NCBI GenBank assembly: GCA_037783415.1
Contig: JAZGTN010000170.1
Coordinates: forward strand, 1,407,501-1,471,500
Length of the DNA: 64,000 nucleotides
Direction of reading: 5' to 3'
DNA from: Leptasterias polaris
Lineage: Eukaryota; Echinodermata; Asteroidea; Forcipulatida; Asteriidae
The position numbers were made by a program, and so were the translations under genes. The notes under the pieces were generated by a model. It did not search any database. It worked only from the letters and a program-made list of their open reading frames with translations, and had not been told where the DNA came from. Shown here one piece after another: positions 13,943-25,900 of the stretch; positions within the stretch are counted from its first letter, which is position 1; the number at the start of each line of letters is the position of its first letter.

Positions 13943-15419
13943 TTCCATAGATACGTCGGTATTGGTCAAGAATCTGCTGAGAAATCCAGTGAACTGATTT
14001 ACCTGTACCGACCAGCTACTGGCACCCCTTTCCACCGGGCCAAGGCGGATAATCCCGGCTCCATCGGGTGGGGACCGGGGACCCAAGAACTTGGCCCGTA
14101 CATATGAATATTTATGCTCAAAGAAGGTTAGTTTACAAATCCTTGCAAAATTCAACTATCGTTAGCAATAATCATGTTTTATTATTTTCTCCTATAAAAC
14201 AGAACCTAATTAGCCATAGCTATACAACCATACCATAGGCCTAGGCTATACTTTATACGTTATTTGTTAATACAAATAATGGTTTCTCTTCAAAAAGAAG
14301 GGGGGGGGGGGCCTCCGATTGATTTTGAATTGTTAGCTGGGAAAATCAAACGGCCCAGTGGCGGGGGGTGGGGTGGGTATTGGAATTTGGTATGGGTTTC
14401 CCCTAAATGTTCGTGTTCCCCCAATTATATGAGATATTATGTTAAAGCCTTCTTATCTCGTCATTGCAAAGCAATTCAAGAAAACGAGGGAGAACTCCGA
14501 AGGCATATGGAACAATAGGTGAAGATGCAGAGGGTATAGATGATCAGTGCTGAAAACATCTTGAACAGCCATCACGCACAAAATGATGAAAGTATAGTCT
14601 GCCAGTTTATGCACTCAACCCACTTCAGCATTCCAAATCACACACGTGCACTTCATACCAATTCAACGCAACTGTACACTTGGTGACTGTTATCACACAC
14701 TTTGGCGCAAGTGGTTTAGAATTCAGGATCGGAATTAGGGAGTATGTTAAGTGTTTGGCTCATAGATACATCGGAGAGAAAGCACTTCTGAACTAAAGTG
14801 AGACTGTGAGAGCCTGAGCCGATGTGTTTAAAAAAAAGGGGGAAATGTGCAATATCAGACACCGTAATCTTCACAATCTCTCGCCGAGGGATTCTGCACC
14901 ACATATTTTGTTTTTGTATTACTATCCTCAAGTTTTGTTAAAGACAAAAACACCATAAAAACCAATGTGTGGCAGTTTTATGCAACAGAAACATTGCCGA
15001 TCACGGTTTGAGTGAACAAATTGATAGGGTAATTTTGTTCATCAGTAATAAAGTGTTTGACTCGGGCTTAATAGTGATTAGCAATTATATATTGACTGGT
15101 GAAACTTAACGATTAGGAATGAAAAGGATGAAAACATCATCGTTTACTTTTAGTCTGAAGCTTACACTGATTTTTGTTTGTGTGTGTGATATATTTCCCT
15201 CTGAAATGAGGCATTATTCGTAAAAACTGAATTTAAGAAAACCCAAATAATAATAATAACAATGTTGACTGTTTACACGCTGAAAATTGCGCATTTTAAA
15301 CCATTTTCTCCTGACTCACACAACGGATAAAGACAAAAAAATATTGCAGGTTTGTTTTGTATATAATAATTATATATGGTTGACAACACAATACGTGAAC
15401 ACCAGCTGTTGTATCACCG
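13943..15419. other. Gene-free stretch with G-runs
   Basis: A + ORF crossing 13817-14107 has a Gly/Pro-rich end and no known domain. A run of G lies near 14300-14311 and G-rich sequence near 14359-14378. Nothing else was recognised. Confidence 0.45.
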
Positions 15420-15540
15420 ATAAATGTAATAAAAACCATAAATGCTATAACAACCATAAATGTAATAAAAATCAACCATAAATGTAATTACCCAATCAAC
15501 CATAAATGTAATAAAAATCAACCATAATGTGATAACAACC
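15420..15540. repeat. AT-rich tandem repeat
   Basis: About five imperfect copies of a unit containing 'accataaatgtaataaaaat' follow one another, with unit length varying from about 15 to 25 bases. Confidence 0.7.
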
Positions 15541-15726
15541 GTTACGAACAAAAATCTTCAGTAATCATTCAAAATATGAGTAAAAAACAAAAACAGTTCA
15601 CAGTGAAATATGAGCCGCGCCTTGCTGCGATTAGTGTTAACGCGTCCCGAATGTTTTATTTTATCTTTTTATTTTATTATTATTATTATATATCTATAGG
15701 CTATCTATTTATTTCATTTTTTTTTT

Positions 15727-16110
15727 TTGGGTGGGGGGGTGAAAACCTATAATATTTTTCAGCCAGGGGGGCTGAGGAATCACAGGAAAGGAGACGGGGG
15801 CAGAAAAATTGTAGTTGGGGTTACGTGGATGGGGAGCGAGGGGAACAGGGGCATGGGGGACGGGAGACGGGAAACTGGGGCACAGGGATTGGGAAACGGA
15901 AGCGCGAGGACGGGGGCAGAAAGTTTAGAAGTATGGGGGTTCACGGGGATGGAGAACGAGGTTAACGAGGGCCTGGCACAGAAATAGAACATTATGGGGC
16001 CTGGGAACATGCGATGGGGCACTGGAGAGGGGAAACCAGAGGCACAGGAACGGGGACAGAAGAATGGGAGTATGGAGTTTCCAGGCAACTGGAGCAACAG
16101 GAACGGAAGA
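15727..16110. repeat. G-rich degenerate minisatellite
   Basis: Purine-rich sequence with repeated 'acgggg/acaggggca/tgggg' words on +. The ORFs on both strands here are by-products of the low-complexity sequence. The core at 15831-15897 has many runs of three to five G separated by short loops. Confidence 0.75.
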
Positions 16111-16248
16111 CGGAAGTCTGTTAGCATATTTATAGACTTGATTTAAGTCTCGTTCTCGTACGAGGTCCCTAGGCAAGCTTACCGTGGCCAAGCCGTAAGG
16201 CAGTGCGCCCTCACCGTCAAAATGAAGCTATTGTGGTCCCGAGAATGG

Positions 16249-16461
16249 GACTTGATTTCAAGTCTGAGATCGCGGTTATTTCTCTGCATCAGCCACACAC
16301 AATTCCCCCCGCAGATTGGCTATCATGCGCTCTAACTCGCAATCTCAGTGATCGTAGGTTAAAGACGGAGGTTAATCCACAAGAGGGCGCTATTTCAGGC
16401 AATAATGTATTGGCTATCAGGTAGACTAAAAACCACGAGCACAGACTTGGAACCAAGTCTA
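16249..16461. mobile_element. TAGACTTG-family element, copy 1 (decayed ends)
   Basis: It starts with the self-complementary gacttgatttcaagtc and ends with acttggaaccaagtct. It shares its whole interior (cagccacac, 'agagggcgctatttcaggcaa', 'tatcaggtagactaaaaacc') with copies at 17349-17586 and 47290-47808. The outer TA is lost on the left and no target duplication is visible. It gives the uninterrupted form of the sites that carry insertions in the other two copies. Confidence 0.8.
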
Positions 16462-16602
16462 GGGACTTGACGGAGTCGCATCTTACTTCCACATGATGTT
16501 GATATTGGCAAATCTACCAAAATGGGTAAATGCACATATTTCGATCCTAAACGCGAGACGGTGTTTGTTTGATAGTTTTTGGACATGTACCTCTAGGGTT
16601 GC

Positions 16603-16779
16603 TATAGACCTTATGCATTGACGTCACCAAGCCGCCATCTTAGAGGTAAACTGATGATGAAACAATGGAAACGCGCTGATTTGTACGCGAGGCGCACAGG
16701 ACTGGCCAATGAGCATCTTCCTTTAGACCTCTAGGTGAGGGCGCCCTACTCAAATGACGTCATATGCATAAGGTCTATA
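16603..16779. mobile_element. MITE with ~24-bp inverted termini
   Basis: The left end at 16603 (tatagaccttatgcattgac) is the reverse complement of the right end at 16755-16779, apart from one or two bases. Both ends include a gacgtca word. The interior is GC-richer and non-coding. A related element lies at 17596-17769. Confidence 0.8.
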
Positions 16780-17348
16780 TTGGTGAGAATTTACCAAGTA
16801 AACTTTGAAACTATAATAATCAATGTTATTATTTCGATAAGAATAGTTCACTGTAGTATGGGAGCAGACGTGCGTTGACTCTTTCTCTCTCTAACTTGCT
16901 CTGGCGATTTCGAGTAAAATTGTGGGGTACGTTCTTCGTTCATTGGCTTCCACTTCACCCAGCGTTCGAAACTGTGTTGGACGAACAGCAAACAAATCAT
17001 AGCGAAAGCTAAGGAAAGAATTGAACAAAAAATCCAAACCTCTTTTTGTAAAATTGTATTCCTAGTCTGGGTTCCAAGACGCTCCAGTTGTATTAGTTCA
17101 GTGGGTTTGATAGCAGTTAATTGAATAATAGCACCTTATAGCGGCGTGACTAAAACACTAAAGCGTCTTATCGAATTCCCTTGTCTGTCCGTATAATTTT
17201 CACAACCTTAAAAAAGGACAGATGTTGTCTAGTGTCCTGTCTGAAAAGAGAAGATGATTTAATGTTAAAGGTCCTAAAACGGTAGACATGTCACAGTGTT
17301 TATTTACTTTTGTAAAAATGGACATGAGCACACAAGCTGCATAATGAT

Positions 17349-17586
17349 TAGACTTGATTTCAAGTCTGAGATCTCGGTTATTTCTCTGCATCAGCCACGC
17401 AAAATTCCCCCGCAGATTGGCTATCACACGCTCTAACTCGCATCACGGAGGTTTATCCACAAGAGGGCGCTATTTCAGGCAAGAATGTATCGGCTATCAG
17501 GTAGACTAAAAACCACGATCACAGACTTGGAACCATTGATCTCCATTATAGTGACTAATGGAGATCAATGCTTGGAACCAAGTCTA
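17349..17586. mobile_element. TAGACTTG-family element, copy 2, with 9-bp target duplication
   Basis: Ends are TAGACTTG and CAAGTCTA. The 9 bases cataatgat stand directly on both sides (17340-17348 and 17587-17595), the signature of a transposon insertion. The interior matches copy 1 but has lost a short segment and carries a 37-bp nested insertion at 17534-17570. Confidence 0.85.
17534..17570. mobile_element. Ultra-short foldback insertion, 37 bp
   Basis: Two perfect 15-bp inverted arms, cattgatctccatta and its complement, flank a 7-base loop. The 8 bases cttggaac are duplicated on both sides (17526-17533 and 17571-17578). Copies 1 and 3 of the host element have the uninterrupted site cagacttggaaccaagtct. 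Confidence 0.85.
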
Positions 17587-17595
17587 CATAATGAT

Positions 17596-17769
17596 TAGAC
17601 CCCTTTCATTGGTCGCCATCTTTAATTCAAACATTGGAAACGGTACGCGCTGCGCACGACTCTAGCCAATGATAACTCAGTCAGGTTAGGGGACTGTTTT
17701 GGGCATTGATCTTCAGTATAATGTAGATCAATGGTTTTGGGCCTGTGACGTCATACGCAAGAGGTCTAT
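17596..17769. mobile_element. MITE related to the 16603 element, decayed
   Basis: The right end (tgacgtcatacgcaagaggtctat) resembles that of the 16603-16779 element; the left end, tagaccccttt, is degenerate. The interior shares 'gccatctt' and 'gccaatga' words. It carries a nested 30-bp insertion. Confidence 0.55.
17704..17733. mobile_element. Ultra-short foldback insertion, 30 bp
   Basis: The ends cattgatct and agatcaatg are inverted repeats extending to 11 of 12 matching bases. The 8 bases gttttggg are repeated directly on both sides (17696-17703 and 17734-17741). The termini match the 37-bp insertion at 17534. Confidence 0.8.
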
Positions 17770-18966
17770 GGTGAATTAAATTTGTACATTAATTCGAGGT
17801 AATATTGACTTCAAAGCAAAACTATAGGCCTGAAGAAAATACAATTCTTTAGAACGTCACCAAGGGCCACTTCGAGCCACTCACCATTTGAAATGTTTAT
17901 AGGCCTAGTTCAAATGTAACCAAAATATAAATATAATTGAATGTATTCGCCCGTATGTGAATCGGCTTTACTAATGTCAACCAATAAGTCATCGTGCAAA
18001 ATTACTTAATGCAAACTTCTTAGACCAAACAAAATGAACAATTATTATTTTCCTGCCAAAAGCCCTTAGTTTTTAAACCTTTTATCATAATTTATGCGTA
18101 ACTGTAGTAGCATATATAATTATGTAAATAAAACAGTTTTTAAATAAGCACAAAGTGAAAAAGGCTCGAGGCGTGTTTCTGTTTTTTACCTGCGATCGCA
18201 CGCCAATTATTATTTTGTTTTGGCAAACTGGAGCTTGTGGATTCTGTAGGCCTAATCAAACTTCATACGGTATGCATGGCCTTAAAAACCATTGATAAAT
18301 ATAAATGATCCGGGGCGTGACGGTTGGTTAGAGATGAGAACTTGCCTTTGCCAAAGAAAAGTACTCACCATAATTATAATTTATTCAGACTATGGATGGG
18401 TAACTTGGTGATCATCAGGCATCCCAGCCGCACCCCCCACACTTACTCACCCACCGTCATCGGTAGAAAGAACACAGACGCCACTATTTGCATCAAGAGA
18501 AAGGCATTTATTTTAATTTTTTTATAAAACAAGTTAAGCATTATTTAACCAATAACCCCGGGTATTAGGTAATTATTGCAACTGCACGGTAGAAACTTTA
18601 AGTACCCCCCCCCCCCCCCCCCAAATGATCCCTTCCCGATCCCCCCGTGTCATAACATTCTCTTTCAGCTGTCAATTGGTGGCGCTTCACGGCGCGCCAC
18701 ACACGCACACACCACCACCATTCCACCAACTTCGTTCAGTAAGCTGTGAAACTTCGAAGTATTTTGTTGTGGATTTTTGAAAAACTAAAGTTTGTACTAA
18801 AGTTTGTCTTGTTGTAGAATTATCCTGCCCCGAATGATAATCAGGGTCTGGACTCCGATTCGGTGTGTGAAAACATAGACTAGAGAAAGGACCTTGGTGA
18901 AAACAACCACAACTGACTACATTTTAAAAAATGACGAAAACTACATGTTATTAATGTTAGAACTAT
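17770..18966. other. Gene-free stretch upstream of ZRANB3
   Basis: AT-rich sequence with a C-run near 18605-18622. No exon or RNA was recognised. Part of this stretch may hold the ZRANB3 promoter or non-coding first exon if the transposon at 18967-19840 lies in an intron or 5' UTR. Confidence 0.4.
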
Positions 18967-19840
18967 ACAGTCGTTTGACCAGTTCCGGATCATTGACCAG
19001 TTCCGGATCACTTAAACTTTGCAGCAGCCACATAATTAAATTACTTGTCACATTACCAATTTCTGTTGATACATGTGAAGAACAACATCCAATAAACCAA
19101 CAAACCCAAAATAAGGTGCCAAACATCATCGAAAGAATAAATTATGGCAATTTTTATAAAGTTTGTCGGCGAAAATGATCGTTATTTAAAAAAAAATAAT
19201 TGTTGAAAAACGCTGTTAAATTGTCTCACCTTTCAAATTTTAGCGCCAGGACGAATAACATTTATTTCAAATGGTAAAAACGTGTAAAAAATACTTCACG
19301 TAAAAACTGAGCAGTCGTCTTGTTTTTTTGATGAGATAAAATTACCGTAATCGTTTGTTGTGAGGCATCGTTCCTTTGACCAGTTCCGGATCACTCAATA
19401 TATTGGTATGTTAAATGGTGGCGCACTCAGTTAGTTAAAATCATACGGCTGTTGTAGAAAGTTTGTCATTTAAGTTGCACTGGAAGCGTGCATTTTTATA
19501 TTTCAAGGAATGTAAAACTACATGTACTTCATCCAACAGCCGTCGATAACGTTGCATGTATTTTCAGTTTTATGAATGGGATTTGGAGTATTGGTTTGCA
19601 ATAGAGGGCGCGCTACTGATTCGGAATAGATTCAACCGATCCGGAACTGGTCAAACGGGTGACGATACTTTTCTCGAAGCCACTTCAAAAGTATTACTTG
19701 TTTTTGGCCAATGGATATTTGGTGAATGTTATGACATGTGTAGGTAAACTGATCGACTTTTGTTTGTTTAAAATGTTAAAGAGAATGCAACAAAAACATC
19801 GTGAATTCAAAAAGTGATCCGGAACTGGTCAAACGACTGT
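18967..19840. mobile_element. Non-autonomous DNA transposon next to the ZRANB3 start
   Basis: Perfect 26-bp terminal inverted repeats begin acagtcgtttgaccagttcc. They sit at 18967-18992 and 19815-19840. The 5 bases actat flank both ends (18962-18966 and 19841-19845). The terminal core ttgaccagttccggatca recurs inside: directly after the left end (to about 19011), directly at 19375-19393, and inverted at 19638-19657. Such repeated sub-terminal motifs are usual transposase-binding sites. No transposase is encoded; the 63-codon ORF at 19556-19747 has no known domain. The element ends 80 bp before the ZRANB3 ATG. Confidence 0.88.
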
Positions 19841-19920
19841 ACTATACTATCACTATCAATATCATCATGATAATCATGGGATGATGGAGGTAGGATTTTT
19901 AGAACTAAACACACTCCAAA

Positions 19921-22900
19921 ATGACAGCAGAAGTAAAAGATTTCGACCTTGCAAAGAGTGCTGCATTGTTAGAATCTTTACCCAAATGCCTCTGCGAAAA
20001 ACTCTTGCCGTTCCAGAAAGAGGGTATTGTGTATGCACTTCAAAGAAATGGAAGGTGGGTGGGTGTATTTTACATGTACCGGTAATTAAAATTTTAGCAT
20101 TTAATTCATGAACATAAACAAATTGTTTAGTGTACGTGTTTGCTTTCAAAGTTCAATCTGTATCAGTATTCATACTTTACTGGTGGTAAATGTCCAGTTG
20201 TTAAACCACATTTTTCTCATAACAAGCATTCTCATCATCTAAATCCAAGTCCAGACGATTTGATGTGGAGTTAAACTTTAAAGCAAAGGAGAAGAGGACA
20301 TTATTTTGTAGGAAATGAGCCTCGCCATAAGCCATACTGTCTTGAGTCTGTAAGTGTATGGGTTCGGGTTAAGAATGAGTAGATTAGAATGATTACGAAC
20401 TCCCTTCGGTTGCACCAAAAATTCTTGCAAAGCAATGTCTAGAAAGTTGTAAGTACAAAACATCTTGTGGGTAGGCTAAGTGTCCCTCTGGCCACCTGGG
20501 CCAAATTTCATAAAGCTGTTGAGCAGAAATTACTGCTTGACAAATTTCTTTGCTCAGCAAAAATTGAGTGGGGCACCAGTTACAACAATGCAAAGTTTAT
20601 GTAATTTTGGATGGTTACCTGTTTCTGCTAAGCAATACTTTTCTGTGCTGAGCAAGTTTTTGTGCTTACAGGCAGGGCCCAATTTCATGGCTCTGCTTAC
20701 CGCCGAATTCTGCGCTTAAGGTCACCATTCTCCGCTTACAGGGCAAGCGCCGAATTTCTGCGCTAGGTGTGTAAGCGAAGAATGCCTAGTAACGTGGACT
20801 ACGCATGCGCAGCCCAAAATTTCCTGCTCACCCGTGAAATACGTTTGGCATAAGCGCGAAATTCCCTGCTAACCCGTGAAATACGCTTGATGTAAGCGCA
20901 GAATTCCGTGCTTCCGTATGCGCCGATTCTTTGCTTATGGTAAGCAGAGCCATGAAATTGGGCCCTGGTCTGTGGTACTTCAGTGGAGAGTAATGATGAA
21001 ACCATGAGGAGTGGCTTGAAACCACCCCCAGTGATAATTACTTAAATGGAGTCAATGATTCTTCAAAAGCATGTCTACCTTTAGGTGATTTTTCCCATAA
21101 ATAAAATTTGTACCAACTTAAAAAGTCAATACCATTGTCAGTAGGAGTTTTCAAATTGGGCCATCCTGGCTTTGGTGATAACTTTATGCAGATGTGATGA
21201 TTGTTTATTCAAATCACATGACCTAGTGTCATTGTTTAAACCTAAACAAACTTACAAAACAATAACTTCTTTTTCCCCCCTCATTATTTCTGCAGGTGCC
21301 TGTTTGGAGATGAAGTAAGTACCAATCCTGCTTTTGGCTCTAATTCCTCATTCAAGCAAACTGTTGTGAGTTTGTGTCATAGACTCGTACCAAAACTGAA
21401 TAATTAAACCATAGAGTTAGACCTCCATGATAAAACTAAAGTTTCCAAACAATGCTTGGGTATAGGCCTGGAATTTCGTCTTTGAGAGGGCAAGGCCATG
21501 TATTACATTTTGCAGAGGAAAATCTTAAAGTCTGTCTGTGGGACACTTTTCAAGGGGCCACAAAGCCAAGCTAGGGATTACAGAGGCCATGGCTTTAGTT
21601 AATTTGGATGACATTCAATGATTAGAATGTATTTTGTTTTTTTTTGTATTTTTCAATGTTGATGCATTAAATAGCCACCCCCCCCCCCCCCCCCCCCCCT
21701 CTGGTGTAAATGGTTTTGGACGGTGAAAGAGTGGGCTCCAGAATCTACTATGATGGTTAATGAAAACATTCCCTCATCAATTGACTTGAATTTAGCTACA
21801 GTATTGGATGAGAATTTCAGCTGTTTGCTTCAATTTACAAACCGAAATGCTTTTTTGCCTTAATTGGATTTTAACTTTGGACTCAGTGGAGAGACCCCAC
21901 CTGTAACTTGTTGTACATCAGTTACGAGAAATCCCCAGTGTCCAATGTCATGAATGTCACAGCAAGACACACAAGTACACTTTTGGTATTTATTTGACTC
22001 TGCTATTTTTGTGTAGATGGGACTCGGCAAAACTATTCAAGCCATCTGCGTTGCTTACTACTACAAGTCTGAATGGCCGTTGCTTATTGTGGTCCCATCC
22101 TCTATGCGCTATCCATGGATTGAAGAGCTGGAGAAATGGTTGCCTGAGCTTCAACCAAATGATATCAATCTGATAACATCTGGGACTGACATAAGGTACT
22201 GCAGACTGATTATATTTATAGATCTATAATCATCGGTGTGTAAAAGAGAAGGTTTAGCATTCTTGCTGGCCTAGAATTAAATCTTTGAGAGGGCAAGACT
22301 TTTTTCATTTTGCATCCAGGCTGTACATGAACAAATTCACAACAAAGAGGGCTTTCCTAGATTACACCAATAAAAAGAGAATCTTCCTTTTTTTCTTTTT
22401 TCCTTTTCACCATGTTTAGAAACATACCCAGTGCCAAGATTTCAATCATCGGTTACGGCTTATTTCGCAATGCTAGCAAGACCCTAGTTGGAGCCCTGAC
22501 GGAGCAGAAGTTTCAAGTAGTTATTGTGGATGAGTCACACTATCTGAAGAACAGACAAGCAGCCCGCACCAAGCTTCTTGTACCCCTTCTACACGCTGCC
22601 AAGAGAGTCATTCTGCTGACCGGGACACCAGCCTTAGCAAGACCATCCGAGGTACTCTTCAATCTTATTTTGTGCATGCCTCCAAACTAGGCCCAATATC
22701 ATAGAACCACCTTAGCAGAAAATAGTGCTTAACATTTTGCTGCTAAGCAAAACTAAGCAGGCTACCACTCGCAGATTGTACATGTGACTTGCTATTTTAG
22801 CTGGTAACCACATTCTGGTAAGCATAATTTTGTTGTGCTTAGCTACTTGCCTACCAGTGTCTGATTTCACTAAGCATTTTAATGCTTTGAGTCATAAAAC

Positions 22901-25900
22901 ACTTTGAGTCATAAAAGACTCATGACGAGTAAGGCAGTGGAGTAAATATAAAGCCTTATGCCCTTCTTCTGAGCACACAATGATAATAACACCATTTAAA
23001 AATAATGTGACGTTATATTCCTTCGCAGCTGTTTACGCAGATTGACTGTGTGCACAAGGGCATTATGGGTAGCTGGTCTGAGTTTGCTAAGCGCTACTGT
23101 GACGCTCACTGGAAACACTTTGGCAGGCAGAGGACATGGGACACAACGTAAGTATACCTTAACGTTTGAGTTGGCAAGGTGGTGTCTTTTCTCACCTTCC
23201 GCCGCTAGGACGCTAGTTTGAAACCTGCAGGGGCACGATATGGATAGTGTTTTCAGTCTCTACCTGATTGCGTTGGTTTTACCTGGAATAATTCTCTAGG
23301 GTTTTCCTCCCACATCTAAAAATGAAACTTCCTTCATTGTCTTCTCTCCATCGGGTTCTTGGCTATTATAGTGATTAAGTTCCCTTTTCTGAAAATCATT
23401 GGCTTCACCACCAAGGGCGGAATTGCAATAAACAGTCTAAGCTAGCGGTCTAAGACCAGTCAGTTAAAGCCACCTATCTACCGTAGAACCTCTTAGCTAA
23501 GTCAGTCTTTATGCCTGTTGCAGTAAGCTGGTCTTAGATAAGTCAGTGAGGAGTAGTGAAATACAAGCAAGTATTCCTAAGTTCGATAGTTACGATGGCT
23601 GCCATTATCTGTAGAAAACTAACACATTGCATTGCCTGGCTGGCTTTGACAGGTACATGTAAACAAAGTTCAGACGTTAGGCGACCAGCCTTCAGTCAAG
23701 CAGAGAAGTTGTTACTTGACAAACTGTGCAGTCACAACTACATGTAAGCAATTTGGCAAAAAGCCTGGGACAAAATTAAAGACTGAATAAACATGGTCTT
23801 GTCTTAGGGCTCTCTGCATTAATTCATCAACAACTAATATCACTTACAGATGTAGCGCCATGTTTAAAAATTAAACAAAGACTGATTATAGCCAGCTCAG
23901 CGCAGGCTTCAGGTTTAAGACTGGCCAAAAATGCAGATTGTGCTATTGCAATCAGTCTATACTTGTAGTAGTAAAGACTATCTAAGCGCCTCAAGTTAAT
24001 AGGCGGATATAGTGCATAGACCAGTTTAAGACCTATAAGAACTAAATTCAATTTTGTCACCTATTTTCAAGGACAAAATATAATGCCTGATTTAAGGGGG
24101 AAAACACACCGAAACATCACAGAAACTGCAATCAATTGCATTATTGTGGGAATAATGGTGTTGCAGTATACATTTCCATGTTTGCACAGCAAATCTATCG
24201 TTGTCATTTTCTTGTGTTTTGATCAGAGGAGCAACTAATCTGAGTGAACTGCACAAACAGCTGGTACAGAAAGTTATGATCAGAAGAGAAAAGAAAGATG
24301 TGAGTTACATAATTCTGTGTTTGTACCGTGTTGCTTCATTATTGATGACAGATATTTGTGAATCCAGTTAACCCCAGTTCAGCTTAGTTGAGACATCTTC
24401 TCTAGAATGATGGAAGTCATTTTTTGATTTGTTTTTGCAAGAAAGCATTCAGTATGGACCCAATTCATCTGACACAATCATCACAGTAATCTTGGTTGGG
24501 CAATTTTATGAGTCAATGTCCAAATGAAGGCGACGCAGCCTATACAAGCTAACCATGTGTGCAATTTGACCCTCAAAATGGTGAGCATGTCGGACAGTAG
24601 CCGTTTTTGACATTGGTGCTAGGGGGGTTTATATTATGTACATCAGTGTAGGAGAAAGACAAATTATTTAAAACTGCTCGTCATTTTGGTCACAGGTTTT
24701 GACCCAGCTGCCACCAAAAAGACGACAAAAGGTGCCCTTTGAGTTGGCTGACTCTGCAGAAAAAAAGGTAACCAAGGAGATTTGCTATCTCATTTATACA
24801 TTCTGATGTTTAGTGTTTTGATCTGAGAAGCAGATTAAACCAATAGTTTTGGAAGCAACATCAGGAGTCGATTTCACAAAGCCTTAAGATTCATCTTAAG
24901 ATGAGTTGTCAGTATTACCATAGTGATTCGTATTGTGACATCACTCTTTGCTAAGCAACTACGATGGATTTGCACTTACGATCAATCTTAACTCTTTGTG
25001 AAATCGAGCCCAGCTGTTCTTGTACGTGCCCTGAATCCATCAGAATCCAACTAATTACTTGGCTCTTGAACTTTAATCAGTGTTTTTTTCTTACGGGCCT
25101 AGCTTAAAGGTAGGGTCATACTTTAGAAATGACCGAAAAGAAAAAAATAGTAATTTTTTTCCGAAAGCCTACTTGTTATAAAGATGGTAATGGTAGTAAG
25201 CATCCTGGGAAATTATTCCATCTGAAATACACCCGTTGATTAGAAATCAATAACAGTATGTCGAAAATATTTGAATCTCTAAAGACTGCCTGTAGGCTAC
25301 TTTTGGAAATTTCGTTGGTGTTCGTTTGAGTGCTACAGCCAGAGATATGGTTGGTAACCCGCTATCACCTCACTAAATGTAGGTGGATAAGACATTCCTG
25401 ATAAAACTAATGTTACAGTTTTTTGTTGTTTTTCTCGATAAGTAGGCACTGTGTTCATCTGGAACTTTCACAGGTGACTTGTCATGTATCTTTCTTAATA
25501 AGTTTGCCTTCATTGAACAACCAAAATGATGACTCTGCTGTTAATGTATACCGTGATTGATTTTGCTATACTTCCAGTTCATTGTCAGAATCCAGAAGAG
25601 CTTGTTGTGTGATTATTGCTGATTTTTGTAACAAAGTAGGGAAGCCAACTAATAAATCACAAGGGAAACTGTAAATAATTTTTTTATAGTTTTGGGTTGA
25701 ACTAAGACAAATTTACTAGAGTGGGATTTGAGCCTGCTACCTCTGGATTAATGTACCAGTACTCTACCAACTGAGCTATCTAGTCCTATGTTGGCTGTCT
25801 TCCTAATTTGTCAATATCTTTTTTCGGGATGCCAGTCAGAAGCTATTCAACCTGTAACTGCCGTGTAGCCAGGGATCACACCCAAGTATATGATACAACC

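Noticed and set aside
15780..16191. 115- and 88-codon minus ORFs
   Set aside because: They are translations of a G-rich low-complexity repeat and show Pro/Leu-rich repetition without a domain.
19881..20111. 76-codon + ORF over ZRANB3 exon 1
   Set aside because: Out of frame with ZRANB3 and reads into intron 1; at most an upstream overlapping ORF.
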